NCBI GenBank assembly: GCA_035298385.1 | Contig: DATGYC010000009.1 | Coordinates: 1-27,855 of the forward strand | DNA length: 27,855 nt | Reading direction: 5' to 3' | Origin: DATGYC01 sp035298385 | GTDB lineage: Bacteria; Bacillota; Sulfobacillia; Symbiobacteriales; Symbiobacteriaceae | Part shown: one piece after another, positions 1 through 6,749 of the stretch | Position numbering within the stretch: the first letter of the stretch is position 1 | Layout of the letters: every line of letters starts with the position of its first letter | Position numbers and translations under genes: made by a program | Notes under the pieces: generated by a model | Told to the model about the DNA's origin: nothing | What the model saw: the letters and a program-made list of their open reading frames with translations, nothing else | Database searches by the model: none

Positions 1-500
1 ACCGCCAGCGAGCGGGCGATGCAGAGGCGCTGCTGCTGGCCGCCGGAGAGGCCCATCGCCGACTTGCCGAGGCGATCCTTCATCTCGTCCCAGAGGGCGG
101 CTGCGCGCAGGGAGGATTCGACGAGTTCGTCCAGGACGGCCTTTCGCTTCTCACCGTGGATACGCGGGCCGTAGGCGACGTTATCGTAGATCGACATCGG
201 GAAGGGGTTCGGGCGCTGGAAGACCATGCCGATCCGCTTGCGCAGGAGGACGACGTCGATCGACGGATCGTACATGTTCTTCCCGTCCAGGAGGACCTCA
301 CCGGTCACCTTGGTACCAGGGATCAGGTCGTTCATGCGGTTGAGTGTCCGCAGGAAGGAGGACTTGCCGCAACCAGAGGGACCGATGAAGGCAGTGACTT
401 GATTAGCCATAATATCGAGCGAGATCCCACGGAGGGCACGGAAGGTGCCGTAGTAGAGATCCAGGTTCTGCACCGAAATACGGGCCTGCTGTTCACTCAT
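1..500 (-). CDS. pstB: Phosphate ABC transporter ATP-binding protein PstB (partial, C-terminus beyond window)
   Basis: This is the cytoplasmic ATPase that powers the high-affinity phosphate importer PstSCAB. About 166 codons are present, starting at ATG 500 after a GGAGGG ribosome binding site. Visible motifs are Walker A GPSGCGKS at residues 40-47, the PstB-typical NRMNDLIPG just after it, the Q-loop segment RIGMVFQRPNPFPMSIYDN, and the ABC signature LSGGQQQR near residues 152-159. Walker B, the D-loop and the H-loop would lie in the missing roughly 90 residues to the left. The gene begins 18 nt after the pstA stop and is the last visible gene of the pst operon. Family assignment is certain; only completeness is unknown. 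Confidence 0.97.
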   Translation of the reverse strand, partial: MSEQQARISVQNLDLYYGTFRALRGISLDIMANQVTAFIGPSGCGKSSFLRTLNRMNDLIPGTKVTGEVLLDGKNMYDPSIDVVLLRKRIGMVFQRPNPFPMSIYDNVAYGPRIHGEKRKAVLDELVESSLRAAALWDEMKDRLGKSAMGLSGGQQQRLCIARSLA

Positions 501-518
501 GAACCGTACCCTCCAGAC

Positions 519-1382
519 TTAATGGGCCGCCCCGCTGCGCTTCTTCTGCCAGAAGTAGAGCGGCAGCGTCAGGAGCAGGTTGAAGGCGAGCACGACGAGG
601 ATGAGGAGCGCAGAGGAGCCGGCGGCGATCCGGGCGGCGTCCGGGACGAGCCCCTCTGACTTGACGTACCAGAGATGGACGGCCAGGGTACCACCAGAGG
701 CCAGCAGGTCTACATCGCCAACGTTGCGGGAGGTGGTGACGCCCGCCGTGTAGATCAGGACGGCGGTCTCGCCGATCGCCCGACCCGCCACGAGGATGAT
801 GCCGGTCAGGATGCCTGGCAGGGCGGAGGGGAGGATCGTCTTGACGATCGTCTGCCACTGCGTGGCGCCGAGGGCGAGCGAGCCCTCGCGGTAGGACTGC
901 GGCACGGCCCGCACCGAGTCCTCGGTCACGCGGACGAGGGTGGGCAGGTTCAGCAGGGCGAGGGTCAGGGAGCCGCCCACGATCGTGAAGCCCCAGCCCA
1001 TGGCGTTGACGAAGACGATCATGCCGAAGAGGCCCAGGACGATCGACGGGACGGAGGCCAGCGCCTCGGTGCAGAGGCGGATGAAGTCGGTCACCTTGCC
1101 TGGCTTGGCGTACTCGGCCATGTAGATCCCAGCGCCGAGGCCAATCGGCAGGGAGAAGAGCAGGGAGAGGGCGGTCAGGTAGAAGGTGTTGAAGAGGGGC
1201 TGAGCGACGCCGCCACCGGCGCGAGTTGTGCGGGGCTTGGTCGTCCAGAAGTTGGGGTCCAGGGCCGTTACAAGCCCGTCCTTGAGGATGGCCACGAGGA
1301 ACCAGGCCAAGATGCCGAGGATCAGAAGGCCAGCGAGCCAGAGGAGGCCGGTGGCCATGCGGTCACGCGTACGAGCGTTCAT
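519..1382 (-). CDS. pstA: Phosphate ABC transporter permease PstA
   Basis: This is one of the two inner-membrane permeases of the phosphate importer. The 287-aa protein has about six hydrophobic segments, the first at residues 11-33. The binding-protein-dependent permease EAA loop is seen as EGSLALGATQWQTI around residues 166-179, which docks on PstB. The ATG at 1382 directly follows the pstC TAG, and a GGGGGGAGG ribosome binding site lies in the end of pstC, so the two are translationally coupled. Length is normal for the family. The order pstC-pstA-pstB is the usual one. Confidence 0.97.
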   Translation of the reverse strand: MNARTRDRMATGLLWLAGLLILGILAWFLVAILKDGLVTALDPNFWTTKPRTTRAGGGVAQPLFNTFYLTALSLLFSLPIGLGAGIYMAEYAKPGKVTDFIRLCTEALASVPSIVLGLFGMIVFVNAMGWGFTIVGGSLTLALLNLPTLVRVTEDSVRAVPQSYREGSLALGATQWQTIVKTILPSALPGILTGIILVAGRAIGETAVLIYTAGVTTSRNVGDVDLLASGGTLAVHLWYVKSEGLVPDAARIAAGSSALLILVVLAFNLLLTLPLYFWQKKRSGAAH

Positions 1383-2249
1383 CTACGTGGCCTCCCCCCG
1401 AGACGTGATTCGGCGGACGAGTAGAATCAGCAGGAGGGAGATCAGCAAGAGGCCAAAGGCCATCATGAAGAGCGCTCGATTCCAGGTCGAACCAGGGGGC
1501 GTCTGGCCCATCTCCATGATGATCTGCGAGGTCAGGGAGGAGGTGGAGTTCGTCAGCCCCGTTAGCAACCGCGGCGAGTTACCAATCACCATCTGCACAG
1601 CGGTCGTCTCACCGAACGCACGGGCGAAGGCGAGGATGATGCCGGCTAGAATGCGGGTCTTGGCGGCTGGGACGATCACGTAACGGATCGTCTGCCAGCG
1701 GGTGGCGCCGAGGGCGAGCGAGCCTTCTTCTAAGGTTCGGTTTACGTCGCGGATCGCATCCTCTGAGACAGAGAGGATGGTCGGCAGGATCATCACAGAG
1801 AGGATGAAGCCGGCCACCAGGATACCAAAGCCCTGTCCGCCGATGTGATCACGGACCCAGGGCACCAAGAGCGACATGCCGATGTAGCCGTAGACGACAG
1901 AGGGAATGCCCACGAAGAGGTTCGAGGCTTGGCGCAGGACGGTGCGCACGGGACCAGGAGCGATCTTGGCCATAAAGATGGCGCCAGCTAGTCCGAGGGG
2001 CGCCCCAATGAGCAGGGCGATCGCCGTCGCCCCGAGTGAACCGATCAAGAAGGGGAGCGCACCGAAATGGCCCTGAGGCGGGTTCCAGTCAAGGCTGAAG
2101 AAGAACTCGAACGGGTTGACGTCGGTAAAGACGAGCAGTCCTTCCTTACCCACGAAGAACAGGATCGAGAAGATGACCAAGGCGACGAAGACGGCGCAGG
2201 CTAGGAGCACGCCGTGAGCCACTCGGGCTCGGGTTTGCGCTCGGGTCAA
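1383..2249 (-). CDS. pstC: Phosphate ABC transporter permease PstC
   Basis: Partner permease of PstA in the phosphate importer. It has a first membrane span within the segment after VAHGVLLACAVF, further hydrophobic spans, and the EAA loop EGSLALGATRWQTI at about residues 175-188. The open frame also allows a GTG start at 2285, giving 300 aa. I prefer TTG 2249 (288 aa) because it sits 6 nt after GGGGGGA, while the GTG has only a weak ribosome binding site and would lie about 8 nt from the transcription start predicted from the -10 TAAGAT. The gene is preceded by a PhoP-box-like array, so pstCAB probably has its own phosphate-regulated promoter in addition to read-through from phoPR. Confidence 0.95.
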   Translation of the reverse strand: MTRAQTRARVAHGVLLACAVFVALVIFSILFFVGKEGLLVFTDVNPFEFFFSLDWNPPQGHFGALPFLIGSLGATAIALLIGAPLGLAGAIFMAKIAPGPVRTVLRQASNLFVGIPSVVYGYIGMSLLVPWVRDHIGGQGFGILVAGFILSVMILPTILSVSEDAIRDVNRTLEEGSLALGATRWQTIRYVIVPAAKTRILAGIILAFARAFGETTAVQMVIGNSPRLLTGLTNSTSSLTSQIIMEMGQTPPGSTWNRALFMMAFGLLLISLLLILLVRRITSRGEAT

Positions 2250-2299
2250 CCAGATTCCCCCCAGTAGAGACAAAGGCTTCTTCACACGCTCTCAATCTC

Positions 2300-2353
2300 A
2301 TCTTAATAATGCTTCGTGAAGGAGTAAGGAGAGTCGTGTTAAGGGTGTATTAA
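2300..2353 (-). promoter_or_regulatory. Candidate PhoP box array and -10 element of pstC
   Basis: On the minus strand four hexamers recur with a period of exactly 11 nt: TTAATA (2348-2353), TTAACA (2337-2342), CTCCTT (2326-2331) and TTCACG (2315-2320). The first two fit the Bacillus PhoP consensus TT(A/C/T)A(C/T)A fully and the last fits 5 of 6; the third is poor. A -10-like TAAGAT lies at 2300-2305. The spacing and the position upstream of pstC support a PhoP-activated internal promoter. PhoP binding itself is an inference from the Bacillus consensus. Confidence 0.6.
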
Positions 2354-2414
2354 GGAGGAGAAGGAATCCTTAGACCTGCCCCCGAGGAGTAGCCTTCCAC
2401 CACGAGAGTTTCCG

Positions 2415-3821
2415 CTATACAGGGGGGCGCCCCGAACGGTGCTTCGGCAGAAGGAAGGTAAAGCTCGTGCCTTCGCCCAACGTACTCTCGACACTGATCG
2501 TGCCGCCGTGGGCCTCGACGATATGCTTCACAATCGAGAGGCCAAGCCCGGTACCGCCCGTCTTGCGCGTGCGGGCCTTGTCCACGCGATAGAAGCGCTC
2601 GAAGATCCGGGGCAGGTCGGCCTTGGGCATGCCACAACCGGTGTCCCAGACCTGGAACCGGACATACTCGTTCAATTCGACCGCTTCGACGCGGACTAGG
2701 CCGTCCGCCGGGGTATATTTGAGGGCGTTGTCGACTAGGTTGATCAGAATCTGGGCCAGGCGGCTTGGGTCGGCGTGTAGGTGCAGGCCTTCGGGCACGA
2801 CGGTCTCCAGGTGGGTGCCTTGGGCGCCCGCCTTCTGGCGCAGGCCTGCGAGTGACTCTACCACCAGGCTTGCCACGTCGATCTCCTGCGGCTGCATCCG
2901 CATCCGGTTGGACTCGATCCGGGAGAGGTCCAGGATATCTTCGATCAGGGCGCCCAGGTGCTCGCCCTCGCGCTTGATGATCTCCACGAAGTTACGGGCG
3001 GTCTCCTGGTCATCAAGGGCGCCGTCCAGGAGGGTCTCAGCGAAGCCGCGGATCGAGGTGAGCGGGGTCCGCAGTTCATGGGTCACGTTAGAGACGAACT
3101 CGGTCCGCATCTGCTCAAGCTTCCGGCCGCGCGTGATATCGCGCAGGACGATCAGATAGCCGGCAGGGTGCATCGGTGCGACCCGGCATTCGAGGATCTG
3201 TTCCTCTGGCAAGGCACGCCGAATCTCGATCACAGTAGGCTCACCGGCCTGCCCGACCTTGTTGAGCGCCTCGTCGAGTTGGAAGTGGTGGGTGATCTCT
3301 AGATGGTCCCGTCCGAGCGCCTCGGCGGTTTGCACGCCAAAGATCGCCTCGGCCTGTGCGTTCATTAAGATGATCTGCTTTCGATTGGTGACCAGGATGA
3401 CCCCTTCGGCCATGTGCCGCAGGATCCCCTCGAGGCGTGCCTTCTCCACCGCCAACTCCTTCAGCCGATCCTGCAGGTGCTGTCTGGTCTGCATGATCGA
3501 GTGCTCAAGGTCGGAGAGTTCGGTGGTCGGGGCCGCCCAGGCTGCGAGGGAGCGCGAGAAGTCGCCCTCAGCCATGCGGCGGGCGACCTCTGTAGCTTGG
3601 ACCATATCGGCGGAGAGGATCTGCATCAGCCGATAGCCCCAGGCCTGCGGCGTCAGAATCGCGCCCAGGAGCAACAACCAGACGATCAGATCAAGCAGGG
3701 AGTACTCTCCTTCCAGGGCGACGACCAGGCGCCCTGAGGTCACGTAGGGAACGCCAACGCACAGGATGATCAGGAGGGGGAGCAGAAAGAGCAGGACCGC
3801 CTGCCGTTCTAGTCGTCTCAC
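2415..3821 (-). CDS. phoR: Phosphate-regulon sensor histidine kinase PhoR
   Basis: Membrane histidine kinase that phosphorylates PhoP under phosphate limitation. Counting from the upstream GTG (3830), it has two N-terminal membrane segments (about 11-31 and 44-62), a HAMP-like linker with a coiled coil (70-135), and a PAS domain (about 135-235). The HisKA site is VTHELRTPLTSIRGF with phospho-acceptor His251, and the ATPase has the N-box NLVDNALKY, G1 DTGCGMP and G2 GGTGLGLS. All catalytic motifs are intact. The GTG at 3830 abuts AGGAGG with no spacing. The GTG at 3821 has 9 nt spacing and is the more likely start, losing only three residues. It lies 21 nt after the phoP stop, in the same operon. 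There is no large extracellular sensor domain, as in the short PhoR proteins that sense through the Pst complex. Confidence 0.95.
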   Translation of the reverse strand: MRRLERQAVLLFLLPLLIILCVGVPYVTSGRLVVALEGEYSLLDLIVWLLLLGAILTPQAWGYRLMQILSADMVQATEVARRMAEGDFSRSLAAWAAPTTELSDLEHSIMQTRQHLQDRLKELAVEKARLEGILRHMAEGVILVTNRKQIILMNAQAEAIFGVQTAEALGRDHLEITHHFQLDEALNKVGQAGEPTVIEIRRALPEEQILECRVAPMHPAGYLIVLRDITRGRKLEQMRTEFVSNVTHELRTPLTSIRGFAETLLDGALDDQETARNFVEIIKREGEHLGALIEDILDLSRIESNRMRMQPQEIDVASLVVESLAGLRQKAGAQGTHLETVVPEGLHLHADPSRLAQILINLVDNALKYTPADGLVRVEAVELNEYVRFQVWDTGCGMPKADLPRIFERFYRVDKARTRKTGGTGLGLSIVKHIVEAHGGTISVESTLGEGTSFTFLLPKHRSGRPPV

Positions 3822-3842
3822 GATGGGCACCCTCCTGCGGTA

Positions 3843-4580
3843 CTAAGATTGCGTGGTCCTCGAAGGTTGCCCACCGCTCTTCTTGCCGCCGCTAAATTTG
3901 TAGCCGGCGCCCCGAACGGTCTCGATCAGCTTGGGATCAGAAGGGTCAATCTCGATCTTGGCCCTGAGATGGCGGATGTGCACGTCGATCGTCCGGACAT
4001 CGCCATAGAAGTCGGCGCCGATGACGCGATCGACTAACTCGTCGCGCGAAAAGACCCGGCCGGGGTGCTGGCAGAGCAACTTGAGGAGTTGAAACTCGGT
4101 CGGGGTTAGGTCGATCCGCTCCTCGCCTTTGAGCACCTCGTAGGTGACGAAGTTGATCGAGAGCGCGCCAAAGGTGAGCGTTTCGCCCCCAGTGGGTTCC
4201 GCGCCCTTCTTGGATCGACGTAGGATCGCCTTTACCCGGCCAAGCAACTCACGCGGGGAGAAGGGCTTGGTCACGTAGTCGTCCGCCCCGATCTCAAAGC
4301 CGACTACCCGGTCGATCTCCTCGCCGCGGGCGGTCAGCATGAGGATAGGGACAGCCGAGCCCTTCCGAATCTCCTTGCAGACCTCGAACCCGTCCATGCC
4401 AGGGAGCATCACATCCAAGAGGATCAGGTCGAGCGGCTCACGCTTGGCGACCTGCAGAGCCTCTTCACCGCTCTCGGCGCTTACAACCTCGTAGCCGGCT
4501 CGGATTAGGTTGTAGGTGACCAACTGGAGGATGGAGGCTTCATCATCGACGACGAGGATCCGCTCGGGCACGACCAACAC
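3843..4580 (-). CDS. phoP: Phosphate-regulon response regulator PhoP/PhoB (OmpR family)
   Basis: DNA-binding response regulator partnered with the adjacent PhoR. The receiver domain (about residues 6-120) has the acidic pair D12/D13, phospho-acceptor D56 in LLDVMLPGMDGF, T83 and K105 in DDYVTKPFSP. The OmpR-type winged helix (135-230) contains LTPTEFQLLKLL and ends with TVRGAGYKF. The GTG at 4580 is preceded by GGGAGAAAGG; a second in-frame GTG three codons on is possible. It lies just downstream of the hairpin that follows pstS, so phoPR is probably expressed partly by read-through from the pstS promoter. That would make the system self-amplifying. Confidence 0.95.
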   Translation of the reverse strand: MLVVPERILVVDDEASILQLVTYNLIRAGYEVVSAESGEEALQVAKREPLDLILLDVMLPGMDGFEVCKEIRKGSAVPILMLTARGEEIDRVVGFEIGADDYVTKPFSPRELLGRVKAILRRSKKGAEPTGGETLTFGALSINFVTYEVLKGEERIDLTPTEFQLLKLLCQHPGRVFSRDELVDRVIGADFYGDVRTIDVHIRHLRAKIEIDPSDPKLIETVRGAGYKFSGGKKSGGQPSRTTQS

Positions 4581-4603
4581 CCTTTCTCCCTGCGCACTAT
4601 CAA

Positions 4604-4631
4604 AACGGGGGGCTTTAGTCAGCCCCCCGTT
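4604..4631 (-). terminator. Strong hairpin between pstS and phoP (partial terminator)
   Basis: Perfect 11-bp inverted repeat AACGGGGGGCT / AGCCCCCCGTT with a 6-nt loop, five bases after the pstS stop on the minus strand and followed by a short T run (GTTTTG). No other promoter is obvious in the 23 nt before phoP. It therefore probably acts as a leaky terminator or 3' stabiliser that keeps PstS more abundant than the downstream products. Confidence 0.8.
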
Positions 4632-4635
4632 CTCG

Positions 4636-5490
4636 CTACTTCATCTTCGTGATCGGGACGAAACCGAGCTTCGGCAGCTCCTTCTCCTGGAAGTCAGCCG
4701 AGAGCATGAAGTCGATGAAGGCCTTCACCGCGCCGGTGGGCTGACCCTTCGTGTACATGTAGCCGTAGGCCCAGATCGGCCACTTCTTGTCGACGACGGC
4801 CTCCGGCGAGTAGGTGACACCGGCCACCTGCAGGGTCTTCACCTTCTCGGGCTTGGCGTAGGCGGCATCGACATAGCCGATGGCGCCCGGGGTGGTGGAG
4901 ACGGTCTCCTGCACCTTGCCGTTGGAGTCCTGCACCAAGGCGTCCTTGGTGATGTCACCCTGGTCGTTGAGGACGACCTTCACGATCGTCGCACGGGAGC
5001 CGGAGGACTGCTGACGGCTAACCACGGTGATCTTCTGGTCCGGGCCGCCAACTTCCTTCCAGTTCGTGATTTCGCCCTTCAGAATCTTGGCGTATTGCTC
5101 CATGGTCAGGCTGGCGACGGTCAGGTCCTTGTGGGTGATGAAGACAAACGGGGAGACCGCCACCTTGAACTCCGTCAGATCCTTGGCCTGGTCAGCGGGG
5201 GGCTGCACATCGGAGTTGCCGATGTTGACGGCGCCCGAGGCGACCTGGTTCAGGCCGGTAAAGGAGCCGCCACCCGAGACGTTGACGGTCACGTCCGCGT
5301 GATCTTCCTGGAAGATCTCCCTGGCGGCCTGGGCGACCGGCAGGAGGGCGGTCGAGCCCGAGGCGGTGACGGTACCGGAGATCTTCTCGCCAGCCGCCGG
5401 AGTCGGGGTCGCCTTCTTGCCACCACAACCAGTCAGGGAGACGGAGAGCGCCAAGATGCCGACAGCAAGCCACTTTGACATGTTTTTCAT
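4636..5490 (-). CDS. pstS: Phosphate-binding lipoprotein PstS
   Basis: Extracytoplasmic phosphate-binding component of PstSCAB, anchored by lipid. The 284-aa precursor has a lipoprotein signal (MKNMSKWLAV, then a hydrophobic stretch) with lipobox LTGC and Cys22 as the modified residue, followed by a Thr/Pro/Ala-rich linker. Phosphate-contact motifs typical of PstS are present: SGSTALLP (44-51), SGGGSFTGL (72-80), GNSDVQPP (91-98) and RQQSSGSR (159-166). The GAAGGAG ribosome binding site is about 13 nt from the ATG, slightly long. It is the first gene of the pst-pho operon, and a candidate PhoP-controlled promoter lies upstream. Confidence 0.97.
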   Translation of the reverse strand: MKNMSKWLAVGILALSVSLTGCGGKKATPTPAAGEKISGTVTASGSTALLPVAQAAREIFQEDHADVTVNVSGGGSFTGLNQVASGAVNIGNSDVQPPADQAKDLTEFKVAVSPFVFITHKDLTVASLTMEQYAKILKGEITNWKEVGGPDQKITVVSRQQSSGSRATIVKVVLNDQGDITKDALVQDSNGKVQETVSTTPGAIGYVDAAYAKPEKVKTLQVAGVTYSPEAVVDKKWPIWAYGYMYTKGQPTGAVKAFIDFMLSADFQEKELPKLGFVPITKMK

Positions 5491-5561
5491 GGGGGGTTGC
5501 CAACTCCTTCTTTGTCTGAAACCAAGCCTGCGATCTTGCCAGATCCCGAAGATCTGACCCC

Positions 5562-5604
5562 ATTATGCCGCACTTTTATTAAGACTATGTTAGAGCGTCG
5601 TGTA
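5562..5604 (-). promoter_or_regulatory. Candidate PhoP-activated promoter of pstS
   Basis: On the minus strand three hexamers are spaced by 11 nt: TACACG (5599-5604), CTAACA (5588-5593) and TTAATA (5577-5582). They match the Bacillus PhoP box TT(A/C/T)A(C/T)A at 4, 5 and 6 of 6 positions. A -10-like CATAAT follows at 5562-5567, with no good -35, as expected for an activator-dependent promoter. The leader of about 65 nt also carries the small inverted repeat CAGATC/GATCTG at 5540-5556. Confidence 0.55.
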
Positions 5605-5628
5605 CGTCTCGCTAGGATTTTTGGCGAA

Positions 5629-5644
5629 ATATCCACAAGGATAT
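5629..5644. repeat. Small inverted repeat in the divergent pstS / nuclease intergenic region
   Basis: ATATCC-ACAA-GGATAT, 6-bp arms and a 4-nt loop, in the AT-rich part of the 212-bp divergent intergenic region. It could be an operator or part of a promoter for the gene at 5703; nothing more specific can be said. Confidence 0.35.
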
Positions 5645-5702
5645 GAAATGTAAATCTAGAACTAGTACTGGACTATAGGCTCGAAACGGGGGCGGCCTGT
5701 CT

Positions 5703-6407
5703 ATGGGGGAGGGCTTCGTCTATCTGTTTGGCGCACTCGGGATTCTGGCGATCCCACTGCTGATCTGGGTGATCCGGCGGATTCAGGAGGAGCAGTGGAA
5801 GGAGCGCGCGGGATTGGGGGATCTGGGCGCCCTGAGCGATGCGCAGTTTGAGGCCTGGGTGGAGGGCCTCTTTAACAAACTGGGCTATCGCTTGGAGCAG
5901 GCTCGTGGACGGGAGAGTCTCGGGGTAGACTGGATTTTGACCGATCCACATGGCTACCGGACGGCCCTGCAGACCCGCCGCTGGCGGCAGACCGTAGGGC
6001 CAGAGGCGGTGGAGCAGATCGTGGGTGGGGCCGTCTTTCACCGTTGCGATGAGCGGCTGGTGATCTCGACTGCTCCCTTTACTAGTGAGGCCAAGCGCCT
6101 GGGCCGGCAGACCGAGACCCGCCTGTGGGGGATCCGGGAGTTGGCCGCGGCGATGGAGGCAAGCGGCAAGGGCGATTTGCTTAGCCTGACCCGACGCGCC
6201 GCGGCACCGGGCCCAGAGAAGCCGGCATCTCTCTCTACGGGGCCGCTGGATCGGAACACTGACTTGGTGGCCGCATCGAGCATGTCGGAACCAGTGCCGA
6301 ACTGCCCCCGCTGCGGCAAGCCCATGGTCAAGCGATCGGTCAACGGGCGCCCTGTGATGGTCTGCGCAGAGTTTCCACGCTGCACAGGTGCACGGGTTGA
6401 AAAATGA
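5703..6407 (+). CDS. Membrane-anchored Mrr-like restriction endonuclease domain protein with topoisomerase-type zinc finger
   Basis: 234-aa protein of three parts. The first is an N-terminal membrane helix (about residues 6-25). The second is a PD-(D/E)XK-like Mrr_cat domain (about 43-160: LSDAQFEAWVEGLFNKLGY, then GVDWILTD with D76 and ALQTRRW). The third is a C-terminal C4 zinc ribbon of the topoisomerase IA type (C201-x2-C204 and C221-x5-C227). Similar membrane-plus-Mrr-like proteins are widespread, mostly uncharacterised, and presumed to bind or cut DNA near the membrane. The usual catalytic Q-x-K is Q90-T-R92 here, so Lys is replaced by Arg and activity is uncertain. The start is ATG 5703 with a G-rich site about 9 nt upstream. 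It is a single gene, divergent from pstS and followed by a new promoter. There is no partner methylase, so this is not a classical restriction-modification locus. Confidence 0.8.
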   Translation: MGEGFVYLFGALGILAIPLLIWVIRRIQEEQWKERAGLGDLGALSDAQFEAWVEGLFNKLGYRLEQARGRESLGVDWILTDPHGYRTALQTRRWRQTVGPEAVEQIVGGAVFHRCDERLVISTAPFTSEAKRLGRQTETRLWGIRELAAAMEASGKGDLLSLTRRAAAPGPEKPASLSTGPLDRNTDLVAASSMSEPVPNCPRCGKPMVKRSVNGRPVMVCAEFPRCTGARVEK

Positions 6408-6410
6408 GTG

Positions 6411-6440
6411 TTGACAGATGCGTCCGACTTCACGTAAGAT
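6411..6440 (+). promoter_or_regulatory. Sigma-70-type promoter for the rsgA leader
   Basis: Perfect -35 TTGACA (6411-6416), 18-nt spacer, -10 TAAGAT (6435-6440). It begins just after the stop of the nuclease gene and drives the small ORF at 6486 and, by read-through, probably rsgA. Confidence 0.75.
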
Positions 6441-6485
6441 GACCTAGGTCCCACACTACTAACTCTTTCTGGAGGTGTTGAGCAA

Positions 6486-6551
6486 ATGGCTAAGAGCGTT
6501 GTGATTCGTCGCGCCCATCTGCTTCGACGCCCGTCCGGTGAGAAGGCCTAG
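6486..6551 (+). CDS. Putative 21-codon leader peptide or small protein upstream of rsgA
   Basis: A short ORF starts at ATG 6486 (MAKSVVIRR...), 8 nt after a strong GGAGGTG ribosome binding site, and stops at TAG 6549-6551. It encodes 21 residues, is basic, and contains two Arg-Arg pairs. It lies about 40 nt downstream of a good promoter and just before a terminator-like hairpin. Promoter, ribosome binding site, short basic peptide and competing hairpins are the layout of a translational attenuator. It could equally be an independent small protein. I do not recognise the peptide, and no family is claimed. Confidence 0.5.
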   Translation: MAKSVVIRRAHLLRRPSGEKA

Positions 6552-6580
6552 TAGGCGACTACGTAGAGCATCTACTTCTC

Positions 6581-6612
6581 CGGCCACGGGCGACTATGCC
6601 CGTGGCCGTTTG
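6581..6612 (+). terminator. Hairpin 1 of the rsgA leader (terminator-like)
   Basis: CGGCCACGGGC (6581-6591) and GCCCGTGGCCG (6598-6608), a perfect 11-bp stem with a 6-nt loop, followed by TTTGCGTTT. Its 3' arm can alternatively pair with the 5' arm of hairpin 2. Confidence 0.7.
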
Positions 6613-6620
6613 CGTTTGCG

Positions 6621-6674
6621 CTCCGACGAGTAACCTCTTGCGGTGCTAAACTCGCGAGGTTCTCGGCGGTTGCG
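6621..6674 (+). repeat. Diverged copy of the palindromic repeat found in the gene at 25066
   Basis: This 54-bp stretch aligns without gaps to the 57-bp repeat unit at 26890, with about 41 of 54 positions identical by eye. Shared blocks include CTCCG, AACCTC, TGCGG, GCTAAAC, CGC, CTCGG and GGTTGC. It folds as AACCTC (6632-6637) with GAGGTT (6656-6661), with an inner GCG/CGC pairing. It lies between the two hairpins of the rsgA leader and would form the loop of the proposed antiterminator. Confidence 0.7.
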
Positions 6675-6684
6675 CATCGGCCAC

Positions 6685-6717
6685 AAGCCACGGGCGTTTT
6701 ATGTCCCGTGGCTTTTT
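6685..6717 (+). terminator. Intrinsic terminator immediately upstream of rsgA (hairpin 2)
   Basis: AAGCCACGGG (6685-6694) and CCCGTGGCTT (6705-6714), a 10-bp stem, merging into a T run at 6713-6717. It ends only 16 nt before the rsgA ribosome binding site. That leaves no room for a separate promoter, so rsgA expression probably requires read-through or antitermination. Confidence 0.75.
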
Positions 6718-6749
6718 GTGTGTCTTCAAACCCAAGGAGGAGTACGCTC

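Noticed and set aside
675..1424. Long open frame on the strand opposite pstA (249 codons), and many similar antisense frames (e.g. 11490-12635 opposite ggt, 14403-15434 opposite opuCA).
   Set aside because: They mirror GC-rich codons of well-supported genes, have compositionally biased translations (Arg/Gly/Asp-rich), no ribosome binding sites and no recognisable family.
5655..5666. TCTAGAACTAGT, identical to part of a common cloning-vector polylinker (XbaI-SpeI).
   Set aside because: Only 12 bases match and the flanks do not; the sequence lies in a natural AT-rich divergent promoter region, so chance is the simplest explanation.
5703..6551. Mrr-like gene plus neighbours as a restriction or phage-defence island.
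   Set aside because: No methylase, helicase or other defence partner is present, and both flanks are housekeeping genes.
6708..6749. GTG 6708 as the start of rsgA.
   Set aside because: It lies inside the terminator stem with no ribosome binding site, while TTG 6750 is 7 nt after AAGGAGGAG.
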